Origin: Croceibacterium sp. TMG7-5b_MA50
GTDB lineage: Bacteria; Pseudomonadota; Alphaproteobacteria; Sphingomonadales; Sphingomonadaceae
Assembly: GCF_039830145.1 (NCBI RefSeq)
Contig: NZ_CP156082.1
Span: 1,630,001-1,694,000 of the forward strand
Reading direction: 5' to 3'
Length of the DNA: 64,000 nt
Numbering within the stretch: position 1 is the stretch's first letter; each line of letters starts with the position of its first letter. The notes under the pieces are model-generated. The model had not been told where the DNA came from, made no database searches, and was given only the letters and a program-made list of their open reading frames with translations. A program made the translations under genes and the position numbers. Positions 34,446 through 45,406 of the stretch are shown in pieces.

Positions 34446-36119
34446 ATGACGCTATCCGGCTGGACCCTGATCGGCCTGTTCCTCGCCCTTGTGGTCGCCC
34501 TCGCCCGCCCGGCGGGTGCGGCGATGTACCGCCTGTATGACACGCACCCGCTGCGCGGTGAAGGCGCGCTGTACCGCCTGATCGGCGCGGGTACCGCCGA
34601 ACAGGGCTGGGCCGGTTATGCCATCGCGGTGCTGGCGTTCAACCTGGCGGGAATCGCATTGCTGTTCGCCATCCTGAAGCTGCAGGCCGTGCTGCCGCTG
34701 AACCCGCAGGGGTTCGGCAGCGTGGATACCTGGCTGGCGTTCAACACCGCCGTCAGCTTCGTCACCAACACCAACTGGCAGAATTACGGCGGGGAGACGA
34801 CCCTGTCCCACTTCAGCCAGATGGCGGGGCTGACGGTGCAGAACTTCCTGTCCGCCGCCACCGGCATCGCGGTCGCCTTCGCCTTCATCCGCGCGCTGTC
34901 GCGCGGCGGCACCCCGACGCTGGGCAATTTCTGGGTGGATGTCACGCGTATCACCTTGTGGCTGCTGCTGCCCGCCTGCGTCGTGCTGACCATCGCCTAT
35001 GTCGCCATGGGCGTGCCGCAGACGCTGTCCGCGGGCGTCACGGCGACCACGCTGGAGGGTGCGGAGCAGGTGATCGCGCTGGGGCCGGTCGCCTCGCAAC
35101 TCGCCATCAAGATGCTGGGCACCAATGGCGGCGGCTTCTTCAACGTCAATTCGGCGCATCCGTTCGAAAACCCCTCCGCGCTCAGCAACCTGTTACAGAT
35201 GCTGACCATTTTCGTCGGCGGGGCGGGCCTGACGCTGACCTTCGGCCGGGCGGTCGGCAATATGCGGCAGGGCTGGACCATCCTGGCGGCGATGCTGCTG
35301 CTGTTCGTCGCCGGATTGGCGCTCGTCTACTGCGCGGAGGCGGCGGGCAACCCGCTCCACGCCGGTCTCGTTGGCGGCAACATGGAGGGCAAGGACGTGC
35401 GTTTCGGCATCGCCGCGACTGCCCTGTTCGCCGCCGTGACCACCGCCGCCAGTTGCGGCGCAGTGATCGGCATGCACGACAGCTTCATGCCGCTGGGCGG
35501 CCTCGTCACCCTGTTCAACATGCAATTGGGCGAGGTGATCGTGGGCGGCGTGGGCGCGGGGTTCTACGGCATCCTGATCTATGCCGTGCTGGCGGTGTTC
35601 ATCGCCGGGCTGATGGTCGGCCGCACGCCCGAATATCTCGGCAAGAAGATCGAGGCGCGGGAGATGAAGCTGGCGGTGATCGCCATCGCGGTGCTGCCGT
35701 TGTTCATCCTGGGCCTGACCGCGATCGCCAGCGTGACGCAGGCCGGGCTTGCCGGGCCGCTGGCAAGTGGGCCGCATGGCTTTACGGAGATCCTGTACGC
35801 CTACACCAGCGCGGTCGCCAACAATGGCTCCGCCTTTGGCGGGCTGACCGGCAACACCCCGTTCTACAACGCGACGCTGGCATTGGGCATGTTCGTCGGC
35901 CGGTTCGGCGTGATCCTGCCTGCGCTCGCCATAGCCGGCGGCCTTGCGGCCAAGCAGCGGCAGACGGCTGGACCGGGCACCTTCCCCACCACGGGCGCGC
36001 TGTGGATCGGCCTGCTGGCGGCCATCATCCTGATCGTCGGCGGCCTCACCTTCCTGCCCGCGCTCGCCCTCGGCCCGATCGCCGACCAGGCGCAGATCGC
36101 CGCTGGCACCATCCTTTGA
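34446..36119 (+). CDS. kdpA: Potassium-transporting ATPase potassium-binding subunit KdpA
   Basis: A 557-residue channel-like subunit with about ten membrane helices that binds and conducts potassium in the Kdp complex. The four pore-loop repeats are visible: [11 protein letters not shown] near 101, [20 protein letters not shown] near 225, [14 protein letters not shown] near 337 and [15 protein letters not shown] near 457. Length is typical. It is second in a kdpFABCDE unit. Confidence 0.97.
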   Translation: MTLSGWTLIGLFLALVVALARPAGAAMYRLYDTHPLRGEGALYRLIGAGTAEQGWAGYAIAVLAFNLAGIALLFAILKLQAVLPLNPQGFGSVDTWLAFNTAVSFVTNTNWQNYGGETTLSHFSQMAGLTVQNFLSAATGIAVAFAFIRALSRGGTPTLGNFWVDVTRITLWLLLPACVVLTIAYVAMGVPQTLSAGVTATTLEGAEQVIALGPVASQLAIKMLGTNGGGFFNVNSAHPFENPSALSNLLQMLTIFVGGAGLTLTFGRAVGNMRQGWTILAAMLLLFVAGLALVYCAEAAGNPLHAGLVGGNMEGKDVRFGIAATALFAAVTTAASCGAVIGMHDSFMPLGGLVTLFNMQLGEVIVGGVGAGFYGILIYAVLAVFIAGLMVGRTPEYLGKKIEAREMKLAVIAIAVLPLFILGLTAIASVTQAGLAGPLASGPHGFTEILYAYTSAVANNGSAFGGLTGNTPFYNATLALGMFVGRFGVILPALAIAGGLAAKQRQTAGPGTFPTTGALWIGLLAAIILIVGGLTFLPALALGPIADQAQIAAGTIL

Positions 36120-36131
36120 GGGCATGAACCC

Positions 36132-38150
36132 ATGAACCAGACCCTGTTCACCGGCCCGCTGCTGGCGGGCGCCGCCCGCGATGCCTTCGCGAAGCTCAAC
36201 CCCGCCGCGCTGATCCGCAATCCGGTGATGTTCGTGACGGCGATCGTGGCGGCCCTGTCGACCGTGCTGTGGCTGCGCGGCATTGCCACGGGCACCGGCA
36301 ATCCCGCCTTTGAAGGGCAGCTGGTCTTCTGGCTGTGGCTAACCGTACTGTTCGGCAATTTCGCCGAGGCGCTGGCGGAAGGCCGGGGCAAGGCGCAGGC
36401 CGCCAGCCTGCGGGCGACCAAGGCGGACCTGACCGCCAAGCGGCTGGCGGCGACCGGCGGCGAATGGCGGCAGGTGCCGGCCCATGAGCTGAAGGTGGGC
36501 GACCTGGTGCTGGTCGATACCGGCGACCTGATCCCCGCCGATGGCGAGGTGGTGGACGGCGTCGCATCCGTGAACGAGGCCGCGATCACCGGTGAATCCG
36601 CGCCTGTCATCCGCGAAGGCGGCGGGGATCGGTCCGCCGTCACCGCCGGCACCCGCGTCATCGCCGACCGGATCACCGTGCGCGTCACCGCCGCCGCGGG
36701 CGAGGGGTTCCTGGACCGCATGATCGCGCTGGTGGAAGGGGCCAGCCGGCAGAAGACCCCGAACGAGATCGCGCTGACCATCCTGCTGGCGGGACTGACG
36801 CTGATCTTCCTAATCGCGGTCGGCACGCTGCCCGCCTTTGCCGCCTACGCCGGCGGCAGCATCGCGGTGCCGGTGCTGGTGGCGCTGTTCGTGACGCTGA
36901 TCCCCACCACCATCTCGGGCCTGCTGTCCGCGATCGGCATCGCCGGCATGGACCGGCTGGTGCGGTTCAACGTGCTGGCGAAGTCCGGCCGCGCGGTGGA
37001 GGCGGCGGGCGACATCGACACGCTGCTGCTGGACAAGACCGGCACCATCACGGTCGGCGACCGGCAGGCGACCGCCTTCCTGCCGCTGCCGGGGGTGGCC
37101 GGGCATGAACTGGCCGCGGCCGCCCGCCTTGCCAGCCTGGCCGACGAAACGCCCGAGGGCCGGTCGATCGTCGTATTGGCTGACCAGCAGGCGCCCGGTG
37201 GAGAGGCCATGCCCGCGGGCGCAGAGCCGATCGCCTTCACCAGCCAGACCCGCGTATCGGGCGTGCAGGTCGGCAGCCGCGCATTGGTCAAGGGCGCGGT
37301 CGATGCGGTGCTGCGCCGCCTGCCCCAGGCCGCCAACGCCGATGCCCTGCGCCGCATTGCCGACGACATCGCCCGTGCGGGTGGCACGCCGCTGGCGGTG
37401 GCTGATGGCGCGCGGCTGCTGGGCATCGTCCACCTGAAGGACATCGTGAAGGCCGGCATCCGCGAACGGTTCGGAGAGCTGCGCCGCATGGGCATCCGCA
37501 CGGTGATGATCACCGGCGATAATCCGCTGACCGCCGCCAGCATCGCCGCCGAGAGCGGGGTGGACGATTTCCTGGCGGAGGCGACGCCGGAGGACAAGCT
37601 GGCGCTGATCCGCCGCGAACAGGCGGGCGGCAAGCTGGTGGCGATGTGCGGTGACGGCACCAATGATGCACCCGCCCTCGCCCAGTCGGACGTGGGTGTC
37701 GCCATGAACACCGGCACGCAGGCCGCGCGGGAGGCGGGCAACATGGTCGATCTCGACAGCGACCCGACCAAGCTGATCGAGATCGTGGGCCTGGGCAAGC
37801 AGATGCTGATGACCCGCGGCGCGCTGACCACCTTTTCCATAGCCAACGACGTGGCGAAATACTTCGCCATCCTGCCGGCCATTTTCGTGACGCTGTATCC
37901 CGGCCTCGGCATGCTGAACCTGATGCGGCTGGGCAGCCCGGAAAGCGCGATCCTATCCGCGATCATCTTCAACGCAATCATCATCCCGCTGCTGGTGCCG
38001 CTGGCCCTGCGCGGGGTGAAGTACCGCGCCGGTGCGGCGGACGCGCTGCTGGCGCGCAACCTGGCTGTCTTCGGCGGCGGCGGCCTCCTCGCCCCGTTTG
38101 CCGGGATCAAGCTCATCGACCTCCTCGTCACCGGCCTCGACCTGGCCTGA
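36132..38150 (+). CDS. kdpB: Potassium-transporting ATPase ATP-binding subunit KdpB
   Basis: A 672-residue P-type ATPase that powers potassium uptake. The actuator domain has ITGESAPV near 154-161. The phosphorylated Asp is D301 in [14 protein letters not shown]. The nucleotide/hinge domain shows [16 protein letters not shown] near 458 and [21 protein letters not shown] near 508. It is 12 bp downstream of kdpA and 5 bp upstream of kdpC. Regulation is expected through KdpDE encoded immediately downstream. Confidence 0.97.
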   Translation: MNQTLFTGPLLAGAARDAFAKLNPAALIRNPVMFVTAIVAALSTVLWLRGIATGTGNPAFEGQLVFWLWLTVLFGNFAEALAEGRGKAQAASLRATKADLTAKRLAATGGEWRQVPAHELKVGDLVLVDTGDLIPADGEVVDGVASVNEAAITGESAPVIREGGGDRSAVTAGTRVIADRITVRVTAAAGEGFLDRMIALVEGASRQKTPNEIALTILLAGLTLIFLIAVGTLPAFAAYAGGSIAVPVLVALFVTLIPTTISGLLSAIGIAGMDRLVRFNVLAKSGRAVEAAGDIDTLLLDKTGTITVGDRQATAFLPLPGVAGHELAAAARLASLADETPEGRSIVVLADQQAPGGEAMPAGAEPIAFTSQTRVSGVQVGSRALVKGAVDAVLRRLPQAANADALRRIADDIARAGGTPLAVADGARLLGIVHLKDIVKAGIRERFGELRRMGIRTVMITGDNPLTAASIAAESGVDDFLAEATPEDKLALIRREQAGGKLVAMCGDGTNDAPALAQSDVGVAMNTGTQAAREAGNMVDLDSDPTKLIEIVGLGKQMLMTRGALTTFSIANDVAKYFAILPAIFVTLYPGLGMLNLMRLGSPESAILSAIIFNAIIIPLLVPLALRGVKYRAGAADALLARNLAVFGGGGLLAPFAGIKLIDLLVTGLDLA

Positions 38151-38155
38151 AGGAC

Positions 38156-38746
38156 ATGCCCACCATGCTGCACGAATTGCGGCGGTCCATCCGCCCCGCC
38201 ATCACCCTGCTGCTGCTGCTGACCCTCGTCACCGGCATCCTCTATCCGCTGGCGATGACAGGGGCGGCGCAATTGCTGTTCCCCGCGCAGGCGAATGGCA
38301 GCCTGATCCGGCAGGGTGGCCGCGTGATCGGCTCCGACCTGATCGGCCAGGGCTTCACGACCGATGCTTATTTCCACGGCCGCCCGTCGGCTGCGGGCAA
38401 TGGCTACGATGCCGCCGCCTCCGCCGGCTCCAACCTCGCACCCGGCTCCGCCGATCTGGCCGTGCGCATCGCGCAAGGCCGGGCCGACGAAGACCTGACC
38501 AGCCTGGCTCCATCCGATCTGGTCACCACTAGCGCCTCGGGACTGGACCCCCACGTCAGTCCCGAGGCGGCCTTTGTGCAGGTGCGCCGCGTCGCCGCCG
38601 CGCGCGGGCTGCCCGTTGCGCGGGTGGAGCAGCTGGTTCGGGCAGCGATCCAGAACCCGTTGCTCGGCGTGCTGGGCGAGCGGCGCGTCAATGTGCTGGA
38701 GCTCAATCGACAACTGGACGCGATTGGGGCAGCACCCGCCCCATGA
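38156..38746 (+). CDS. kdpC: Potassium-transporting ATPase subunit KdpC
   Basis: A 196-residue subunit with one N-terminal membrane helix (about 13-36) and a periplasmic domain; it assists nucleotide and potassium affinity in the Kdp pump. Conserved segments are LVTGILYPLAMTGAAQLLFP, SDLIGQGFTTDAYFHGRPSA near 61 and SASGLDPHVSPEAAFVQVRRVA near 126. An ATG at 38165 could also serve. The stop overlaps the kdpD ATG by 4 bp (ATGA). Confidence 0.96.
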   Translation: MPTMLHELRRSIRPAITLLLLLTLVTGILYPLAMTGAAQLLFPAQANGSLIRQGGRVIGSDLIGQGFTTDAYFHGRPSAAGNGYDAAASAGSNLAPGSADLAVRIAQGRADEDLTSLAPSDLVTTSASGLDPHVSPEAAFVQVRRVAAARGLPVARVEQLVRAAIQNPLLGVLGERRVNVLELNRQLDAIGAAPAP

Positions 38747-41394
38747 TACCGGTCGCCCCGCGCCCTGATCCCGATGCGCTGCTGAAGGCCGCGCGGGCGG
38801 AGGCGCGCGGACGGCTGAAGATCATCCTCGGTGCCGCGCCGGGCGTCGGCAAGACTTACGAGATGCTGCTGGATGGCGCAGCGCTGGCGCAGGCCGGCCG
38901 CGACGTGGTGGTCGGCGTGGTGGAGACGCATGGCCGCGCCGACACCGCCGCGCTGGTCCAGCCGCTGGAAGTGCTCCCCCGCCGCGCGGTCCCTCATGGC
39001 GCGCACAGCCTGGCGGAGTTCGACCTCGACGGCACGCTCGCCCGGCGGCCCGACGTGGCGCTGGTGGACGAATTCGCCCACACGAACGCACCCGGCAGCC
39101 GCCATCCCAAGCGGTGGCAGGACGTGGAGGAGCTGCGTGACGCCGGCATCGACGTCGTCACCACGCTGAACATCCAGCACCTTGAAAGCCTGAACGACGT
39201 CGTCGCCGGCTTCACCCGCGTCCGCGTGCGGGAGACGGTGCCCGATGCACTGCTCGACGATGCGGAGATCGAGCTGGTCGACCTGCCGCCGGACGAGCTG
39301 ATCGCCCGCCTGCGGGAAGGCAAGGTCTACCTGCCTGATGAGGCGACCCGCGCGCTGGGTCATTTCTTCTCCAAGGCGAACCTCAGCGCCTTGCGCGAAC
39401 TGGCGCTGCGCCGGGCGGCGCAGGCCGTGGACCGGCAGATGCTGGACCATGTGCGGCTGGCCGGCGAGCCCGGCATCTGGGCCGCGGGCGAACGGATCGT
39501 GGTGGCGATCGGCGACCAGCCGGGCGGCGACCTGCTGGTGCGCAGCGCCCGCCGGCTGGCCGATGCCCTGCACGCGCCGTGGACCGCGCTGACGATCGAG
39601 ACCGGCCGTACCGCTCGCTTGCCGGCGGAGGCGCGCGGGCGCATCGCCGATGCGCTGAAGCTGGCCGGTACGCTGGGCGCCACATTGGTCACGGTGTCCG
39701 CACCCACGGTGATGGAAGGCCTGCGCGCCCATCTGGCGGAATCGCGGTCAACCGCGCTGGTCATCGGCAAGACGCGGCGCCCCTGGTGGTTCGAACTTCG
39801 CCACCGGTCACTGGTGGACCAGCTGGTGCGCGGGCCCGATCCGGTCGCGGTGCATGTGGTGCCGCTGCCCGGCGGCGCCATGGCGGAACGGCCCGGCCTG
39901 CCCCTGCCCACCCCCGGCAGCGCGGCGATCGCCTTGCTGAGCGTGGCGTTGACGACGCTCGCTGCGCTCGCGCTGCAACCTTGGCTGGGACCCGAGGCGG
40001 TGGACCTGCTCTATCTGGTGCCGGTGGTTGCCGTCGCCACCTGGCGCGGCCTGCGCGCATCCCTGGTCGCCAGCGTGGCGGGGGCACTCGCCTATAATTT
40101 CTTCTTCCTGCCGCCGGTCCATACGCTCAACATCACGGGGCCGCAGAACCTGCTGACCTTCGCCATCCTGGCGGGCGTGGGCATCACCGCCGCGCAGCTG
40201 GCCGGCCGGTTGAAGCGGCAGGCCAATGCGGGCGCCCGCTCTGCCACGGAGAATGCCGCGCTGGCCGCTTTCGGACAGCGGCTGGCAGCGGTGGCGGACG
40301 AGACGGGCACGGCGGCGATCACCTGCGGGGAGATCGCCAACCTGCTGGGGCTGAACACGGTGCTGCTGCTGCGGCGCGATGGCCGCCTGGTCGTGGCGGG
40401 ATCCGCGCCCGGAGAGGCCGCGCTGGGGCCGATCGACTACACGGCGGCCGACTGGGCGTGGGACCGGGCCGAGCCTGCCGGGCGCGACACCGCCACGCTG
40501 ACCGCCAGCGACTGGCAGTTCCATCCGCTCGCCACGTCGCTGGGCGTGCTGGCGGTGCTGGGGATCAGCCATGACAGCCAGGCCGATCCGCTGCCGGCAA
40601 ATCGCCGCGTGTTGTTCGCCACGCTGCTGGGGCAGGCGGCGCTGGCGCATGAACGGCTGCAACTGGAAGGGGAAGCGCGGCAGGTAGCGGCGTTGCAGCA
40701 GCGGGACGACCTGCGCGCCACGCTGGTGTCATCGCTGGGGCACGACCTCAAGACGCCGCTGACGGCCGTGCTGGCCGCTGCCGACGCGCTGGCACACGAG
40801 GCGCCGGGCAACCCCGCCGCCGCCACGCTGAAGACCGAGGCCCTGCGCCTGGCGCGATTGTTCGACGACCTGGTGGAGATGACGCGGATAGAGGCCGGCG
40901 CCCTTGCCGTGAGGCCGGAACCCATCGACCTGACCGATGCAGTCGCTGCGGCAGTTCATGATCTGAGGTCGACGCTCGCCAGTCACCCTGTGCGGCTGGA
41001 CGTGCCGGTCACGCTGCCGCTGGTGATGGCCGACCCGCGCATGCTGCACCACATGCTCATCAACCTGATCGACAATGCCGCGAAGTACTCGCCCGCCGGC
41101 GCTCCGGTCACGATCAGCGCCCGGCGCGATCCGCACCGGCTGAGGCTGTGCGTGCTGGACGAAGGGGCCGGCCTGCCGCCGGGCGCCGCCGACGGCCTGT
41201 TCGCCCGCTTCACACGCGGCGAGGGGTCGGACGGGCCGGGCGGCACCGGCCTTGGCCTCGCCATCGTGAAGGGCTTCGCCGATGCGATGGGCCTGACGGT
41301 GCGCGCCGCGCCGCGGGACGAGGGCCCGGGATCGTGCTTCGCGGTCGAGTGGCCGGAACCGCTGATCCGCACCCTGCGGAGTGGCGTGGCATGA
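38743..41394 (+). CDS. kdpD: Potassium-sensing histidine kinase KdpD
   Basis: An 883-residue sensor that activates KdpE when potassium is limiting. The N-terminal KdpD domain has Walker A GAAPGVGKT at 30-38 and VALVDEFAHTNAPGSRH near 105. A universal-stress-like domain (about 245-370) follows, then four membrane helices (about 395-490, DUF4118), a GAF-like region, and the kinase core with phospho-acceptor His667 in SSLGHDLKTPL. ATP-binding motifs are NLIDNAAKYSP and GTGLGLAIVKGF. It overlaps both kdpC and kdpE by 4 bp. Confidence 0.96.
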   Translation: MIPVAPRPDPDALLKAARAEARGRLKIILGAAPGVGKTYEMLLDGAALAQAGRDVVVGVVETHGRADTAALVQPLEVLPRRAVPHGAHSLAEFDLDGTLARRPDVALVDEFAHTNAPGSRHPKRWQDVEELRDAGIDVVTTLNIQHLESLNDVVAGFTRVRVRETVPDALLDDAEIELVDLPPDELIARLREGKVYLPDEATRALGHFFSKANLSALRELALRRAAQAVDRQMLDHVRLAGEPGIWAAGERIVVAIGDQPGGDLLVRSARRLADALHAPWTALTIETGRTARLPAEARGRIADALKLAGTLGATLVTVSAPTVMEGLRAHLAESRSTALVIGKTRRPWWFELRHRSLVDQLVRGPDPVAVHVVPLPGGAMAERPGLPLPTPGSAAIALLSVALTTLAALALQPWLGPEAVDLLYLVPVVAVATWRGLRASLVASVAGALAYNFFFLPPVHTLNITGPQNLLTFAILAGVGITAAQLAGRLKRQANAGARSATENAALAAFGQRLAAVADETGTAAITCGEIANLLGLNTVLLLRRDGRLVVAGSAPGEAALGPIDYTAADWAWDRAEPAGRDTATLTASDWQFHPLATSLGVLAVLGISHDSQADPLPANRRVLFATLLGQAALAHERLQLEGEARQVAALQQRDDLRATLVSSLGHDLKTPLTAVLAAADALAHEAPGNPAAATLKTEALRLARLFDDLVEMTRIEAGALAVRPEPIDLTDAVAAAVHDLRSTLASHPVRLDVPVTLPLVMADPRMLHHMLINLIDNAAKYSPAGAPVTISARRDPHRLRLCVLDEGAGLPPGAADGLFARFTRGEGSDGPGGTGLGLAIVKGFADAMGLTVRAAPRDEGPGSCFAVEWPEPLIRTLRSGVA

Positions 41395-42065
41395 CCCCGC
41401 CGCTGCTGGTCGTCGATGACGAGCCCGCCATCCGCCGGCTGGTGCGCGGCGCGCTGGATCGCGCGGGCCATGCCAGCGCGGAAGCGGCGAACGCGGCGGA
41501 GGCGCTTGCCGCCGCGGCACGCCCCGGTTGCGAGCTGGTGCTGCTCGACCTCGGCCTGCCGGACCGCGACGGACTGGAACTGATCCCGCTGCTGAAGGCG
41601 CTGGACCGCGCCGTGCTGGTGCTGACGGCCCGCGATGCGGTGGCGGAGAAGGTGGCGGCGCTGGACCTCGGCGCCGACGACTACGTCACCAAGCCGTTCG
41701 ACACGGACGAGCTGCTCGCCCGCATCCGGGTGGCGCTGCGCCATCGCAGCGGCGGCGATGCCGGTGGGCGGCTGGTGGCGGGCCCGGTGACGCTGGACAT
41801 CGCGACGCACCGGGTGACGTTGCGGGGCGAGGCGGTGCACCTGACGCCCAAGGAGTTCGCGCTGCTTGCCGAATTGCTGCGCCATGCGGGCAAGGTGCTG
41901 ACGCACCGCCACCTGCTCGGCACCGTATGGGGGCCGGCGCATGTCGGCGACATCGAATATCTGCGGGTAGCCATGCGCGCGCTGCGCGGCAAGCTGGAGG
42001 ATGATCCCGCAGCGCCGCGCCTGCTCATCAACGAACCAGGCATCGGCTACCGCATCGCCGGGTGA
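41391..42065 (+). CDS. kdpE: Response regulator KdpE
   Basis: A 224-residue OmpR-family regulator. The receiver has DD at 9-10, phospho-acceptor Asp53 in LLDLGLPDRDG and Lys in DDYVTKPFD. The winged-helix output domain covers about 128-222 (LTPKEFALLAELLRHAGKVLTH, GIGYRI). It should activate kdpFABC from the upstream gap. ATG 41391 overlaps the kdpD stop; the frame upstream of it is shadow. Its stop lies 14 bp from the convergent dnaE2 stop, with no terminator in between. Confidence 0.95.
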   Translation: MTPPLLVVDDEPAIRRLVRGALDRAGHASAEAANAAEALAAAARPGCELVLLDLGLPDRDGLELIPLLKALDRAVLVLTARDAVAEKVAALDLGADDYVTKPFDTDELLARIRVALRHRSGGDAGGRLVAGPVTLDIATHRVTLRGEAVHLTPKEFALLAELLRHAGKVLTHRHLLGTVWGPAHVGDIEYLRVAMRALRGKLEDDPAAPRLLINEPGIGYRIAG

Positions 42066-42079
42066 CACGCGCGCATGCT

Positions 42080-45000
42080 CTAGTGAAAGTCGTGGCTCTT
42101 GATCGGGATCACATCCTCCGGGTCGCAGCCGGTGCGGAACGGCCGGTGGTAATCGCTGCGCACGCGCTTCTTCCAGCCGGGATCGCCGCGGTCGGGCGAT
42201 CCGGCATGGGTCGCGCCATCGCCCCGGCTGGTCAGGCGCGGCAGGTCGATCTCCCCCACCTCCCGCAACATGGCCGTACGGTCGTGGATGCGGTCGGCGA
42301 TGATGTGGATCGTGCCGGCATTCCCGCCGGACCCGTCGCGCTGGACCACGCCGGTCACGCTGATCATGGCGGATGACATCACCACCGTGCGCTGCGCCTC
42401 GAACCGGTCGGGCCACAGGATGATGTTGGCGACGCCCGTCTCGTCCTCAATGGTGATGAACAGCACCCCCTTGGCGCTGCCGGGCTTCTGCCGGACCAGG
42501 ATGATGCCGGCGACCTCCACCCGGCGCCCGTCCTTGGTGGCGCGCAACGCCTCGCACGCAATCACCCCCTGCCGTGCCAGCCGGTCGCGCAGGAAGAACA
42601 GCGGATGCTGCCGCAGGGTCAGCTGCGTGGCGCGGTAATCCTCCACCACCTCGCGCCCCGCGGTCAGCGGCACCAGGCTGACCGGCTCCTCCCGCCGCTC
42701 GGCCGCCTCCAGCAGCGGCAGCGGCGTTTCCCCCAGGCCGCGGATCGCCCACAGCGCCTGCCGCCGGTTCAGGCCCAGCGCGTGGAAGGCGTCCGCCTTG
42801 GCGAGCTTCTCCAGCGTGGCGAGCGGCACGCCCGAACGGCGCCACAGATCCTCCACGCTGCGAAACGGGGTCAGGTCACGCGCGGCCATGATCCGCGCCA
42901 CATCGGTGGCGGACACGCCGTGGACGATCCGCATGCCGAGGCGCAGCGGCAGCATGCCCCCCGTCCCTTCGCCATCCACCAGTTCCGTGTCCCAGCCGCT
43001 GTCGATGACGCAGACCGGCCGGATCTCCACCCCATGCTCGCGCGCGTCGCGCACGATCTGCGCCGGGGCGTAGAACCCCATCGGCTGCGCGTTGAGCAGC
43101 GCGCAGCAGAACACGTCCGGATGGTGGCACTTCATCCAGCTGGACGCATAGGCGATCTTGGCGAAGGACGCCGCGTGGCTTTCGGGGAAGCCGTAGGACC
43201 CGAAGCCTTCGATCTGCTTCACCAGCCGTTCGGCGAAGTCGGGGCCGATGCCCTTGGCGGCCATGCCGGCGATCAGCTCCTCCTTGAACTGGCCGACACC
43301 CTGCGTGTACTTGAACGTCGCCATCGCCTTGCGCAGCTCGTCCGCGCGGGCGGGGGTGAAGCCGGCGCCTTCGATGGCGACCTTCATCGCCTGTTCCTGG
43401 AACAAGGGGACGCCCAGCGTCTTCTGCAGCACCGCCTTCAGCGCCGGGCTGGGATAGTCGAACTCTATATCCTTGTTCTTACGCTTCTGCTCCCGCCGCT
43501 TGAGGTAGGGGTGGACCATGTCGCCCTGGATCGGGCCCGGCCGCACGATCGCCACCTGGATGGCGATGTCGTAGAATTCTTCGGGCAGCATCCGCGGCAG
43601 CATCGCCATCTGCGCGCGGCTTTCGATCTGGAACACGCCCAGCGTGTCCGCCCGCTGGATCATGGCGAAGGTCGCCGTGTCGTCGGTCTGCAAGGCCGGA
43701 TGATCCAGCGTCAGGTGCAGCCCCTTGTGCCGTTCCAGCAGGTCGAAGGCGCGGCGCATGCAGCCCAGCATGCCGAGGCCGAGGATATCGACCTTCATCA
43801 TGCCGGCCTCCTCGATATCCTCCTTCTCCCATTCCACCACCTGGCGATCGACCATGGCGGCAGGCTCGATCGGCACCAGCCGCGCCAGCTGGTCGCGGGT
43901 CAGCACGAAGCCACCGGGATGCTGCGACAAATGACGCGGCGTGCCGATCAGCTTGCGCGCCAGTTCCAGCGTCAGCGCCAGCCGCGGATCGCCGCGATCG
44001 AGGTTCAGCGCATCGACGTGCCGGTCGGCCACGCCTTCCTCCGACCAGCCCCAGACCTGCCCGGCCAAGGCTGCGGTCATGTCCTCTGGCAGGCCCAGCA
44101 CCTTGCCCACCTCCCGCACCGCGCCACGCGCGCGGAAACGGCTGACCACGGCGGTCAGCGCGGCATGGTCATGGCCGTAGGTCTCGTAGATCCACTGGAT
44201 CACGTCCTCCCGCCGCTCATGCTCGAAATCGATGTCGATGTCGGGCGGCTCGGCCCGGTTCTCCGACAGGAAGCGTTCGAACAGCAATTCGTGGAGGACG
44301 GGGTCGATGGAGGTGATGCCGAGCACGAAGCAGATCACCGAATTGGCGGCGGAGCCGCGCCCCTGGCACAGGATGCCCTGGCTGCGGGCATACTTCACGA
44401 TGGAATGAACGGTCAGGAAGTAGGCCGCGTAATTCAGCTTGGCGACGAGGCCCAGCTCCTTGGCCAGCAGGGTGCGATAGGCCGGGGGCGGATCGCCGGC
44501 GAAGCGTTTCGTCAGCGCGGCGGTGGAAAGCTTCTCCAACGCCTGCTGCGGCGTCTGCCCGGTGATGACCGTCTCCTCCGGGTAGAGGTACTGGTCCTTC
44601 AGGTCGCGCGGGGAGAAGGTGCAGCGTTCCACCACCCCCTCCACCGCCGCGAGCGCCTGCGGGAAGCGGGCGAAGCGGCGGGCCATCTCGCCCGGCGGCT
44701 GCAAGCAACGGTCGGCGGAGCGTTCGCGCCTGAGGCCCAGTTCGTCGATGGTGCACTTTTCCCGGATGGCGGTGACGACGTCCTGCAGCAGCCGCAGCTC
44801 CGGTTCGTGATACAACACATCGCCCGTCACCAGCGGCGTCAGGCCGAACCGTTGCGCCGCCAGCGCCGCCGCATGCAGCCGGCGGGCATCGTCCGGCCGG
44901 CGGCGCTGCGTCAGGCAGACATGGCCCCGCGGATCGCCCGATCCGTCGCCGAACAGGTCCGCCATCCAGCGCAGCGCGCCTTCGTCCGGACCGTCATCAT

Positions 45001-45403
45001 CCGGCACCAGCGCGGCGACGAGGCCGGTGGAGTATTCCGCCACATCCTCCCAGTGAAGGAAGCAGCGGCCCTTCTCCCCCCGGTCCGGGCGGGCGCGGCC
45101 CTTGCCCAGGGTCAGCAGCCGGGTCAGCCGGCTCCATGCGGCCAGATCCTCCGGCCAGACCAGCAGCGATGCCCCGGTGACGAGGTCGAGCCGGCAGCCC
45201 GCGACCATCCGCACCGGGCTGCCTTGCGCCGCCACCTCCTCCGCCGCGACCATCGCGCGGATGATGCCGGCGACAGAGTTGCGATCGGTGATGCCGAGCG
45301 CGGGCAGGCCCATCTCCGACGCGGTGGAGAACAGCTCCTCGCACGAGGATACGCCGCGCAGGAAGCAGAAATGGGTCGAGACCTGCAGTTCGGAATAGGC
45401 CAT
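42080..45403 (-). CDS. dnaE2: Error-prone DNA polymerase DnaE2 (ImuC)
   Basis: A 1107-residue C-family polymerase that extends past lesions together with ImuA and ImuB in SOS mutagenesis. An N-terminal PHP domain (about 1-200) opens with YSELQVSTHFCFLRG. The catalytic acidic cluster is EPPDIDIDFEHERRE near 388. GRGSAANSVICFVLGIT near 350 and SQHPGGFVLTRDQL near 493 are further family blocks. A C-terminal OB fold (about 960-1045, VAGIILVRQKPGSAKGVLFIT) precedes the typical end IPIKSHDFH. It lies 3 bp after imuB in the same direction. Confidence 0.96.
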   Translation of the reverse strand: MAYSELQVSTHFCFLRGVSSCEELFSTASEMGLPALGITDRNSVAGIIRAMVAAEEVAAQGSPVRMVAGCRLDLVTGASLLVWPEDLAAWSRLTRLLTLGKGRARPDRGEKGRCFLHWEDVAEYSTGLVAALVPDDDGPDEGALRWMADLFGDGSGDPRGHVCLTQRRRPDDARRLHAAALAAQRFGLTPLVTGDVLYHEPELRLLQDVVTAIREKCTIDELGLRRERSADRCLQPPGEMARRFARFPQALAAVEGVVERCTFSPRDLKDQYLYPEETVITGQTPQQALEKLSTAALTKRFAGDPPPAYRTLLAKELGLVAKLNYAAYFLTVHSIVKYARSQGILCQGRGSAANSVICFVLGITSIDPVLHELLFERFLSENRAEPPDIDIDFEHERREDVIQWIYETYGHDHAALTAVVSRFRARGAVREVGKVLGLPEDMTAALAGQVWGWSEEGVADRHVDALNLDRGDPRLALTLELARKLIGTPRHLSQHPGGFVLTRDQLARLVPIEPAAMVDRQVVEWEKEDIEEAGMMKVDILGLGMLGCMRRAFDLLERHKGLHLTLDHPALQTDDTATFAMIQRADTLGVFQIESRAQMAMLPRMLPEEFYDIAIQVAIVRPGPIQGDMVHPYLKRREQKRKNKDIEFDYPSPALKAVLQKTLGVPLFQEQAMKVAIEGAGFTPARADELRKAMATFKYTQGVGQFKEELIAGMAAKGIGPDFAERLVKQIEGFGSYGFPESHAASFAKIAYASSWMKCHHPDVFCCALLNAQPMGFYAPAQIVRDAREHGVEIRPVCVIDSGWDTELVDGEGTGGMLPLRLGMRIVHGVSATDVARIMAARDLTPFRSVEDLWRRSGVPLATLEKLAKADAFHALGLNRRQALWAIRGLGETPLPLLEAAERREEPVSLVPLTAGREVVEDYRATQLTLRQHPLFFLRDRLARQGVIACEALRATKDGRRVEVAGIILVRQKPGSAKGVLFITIEDETGVANIILWPDRFEAQRTVVMSSAMISVTGVVQRDGSGGNAGTIHIIADRIHDRTAMLREVGEIDLPRLTSRGDGATHAGSPDRGDPGWKKRVRSDYHRPFRTGCDPEDVIPIKSHDFH

Positions 45404-45406
45404 GCC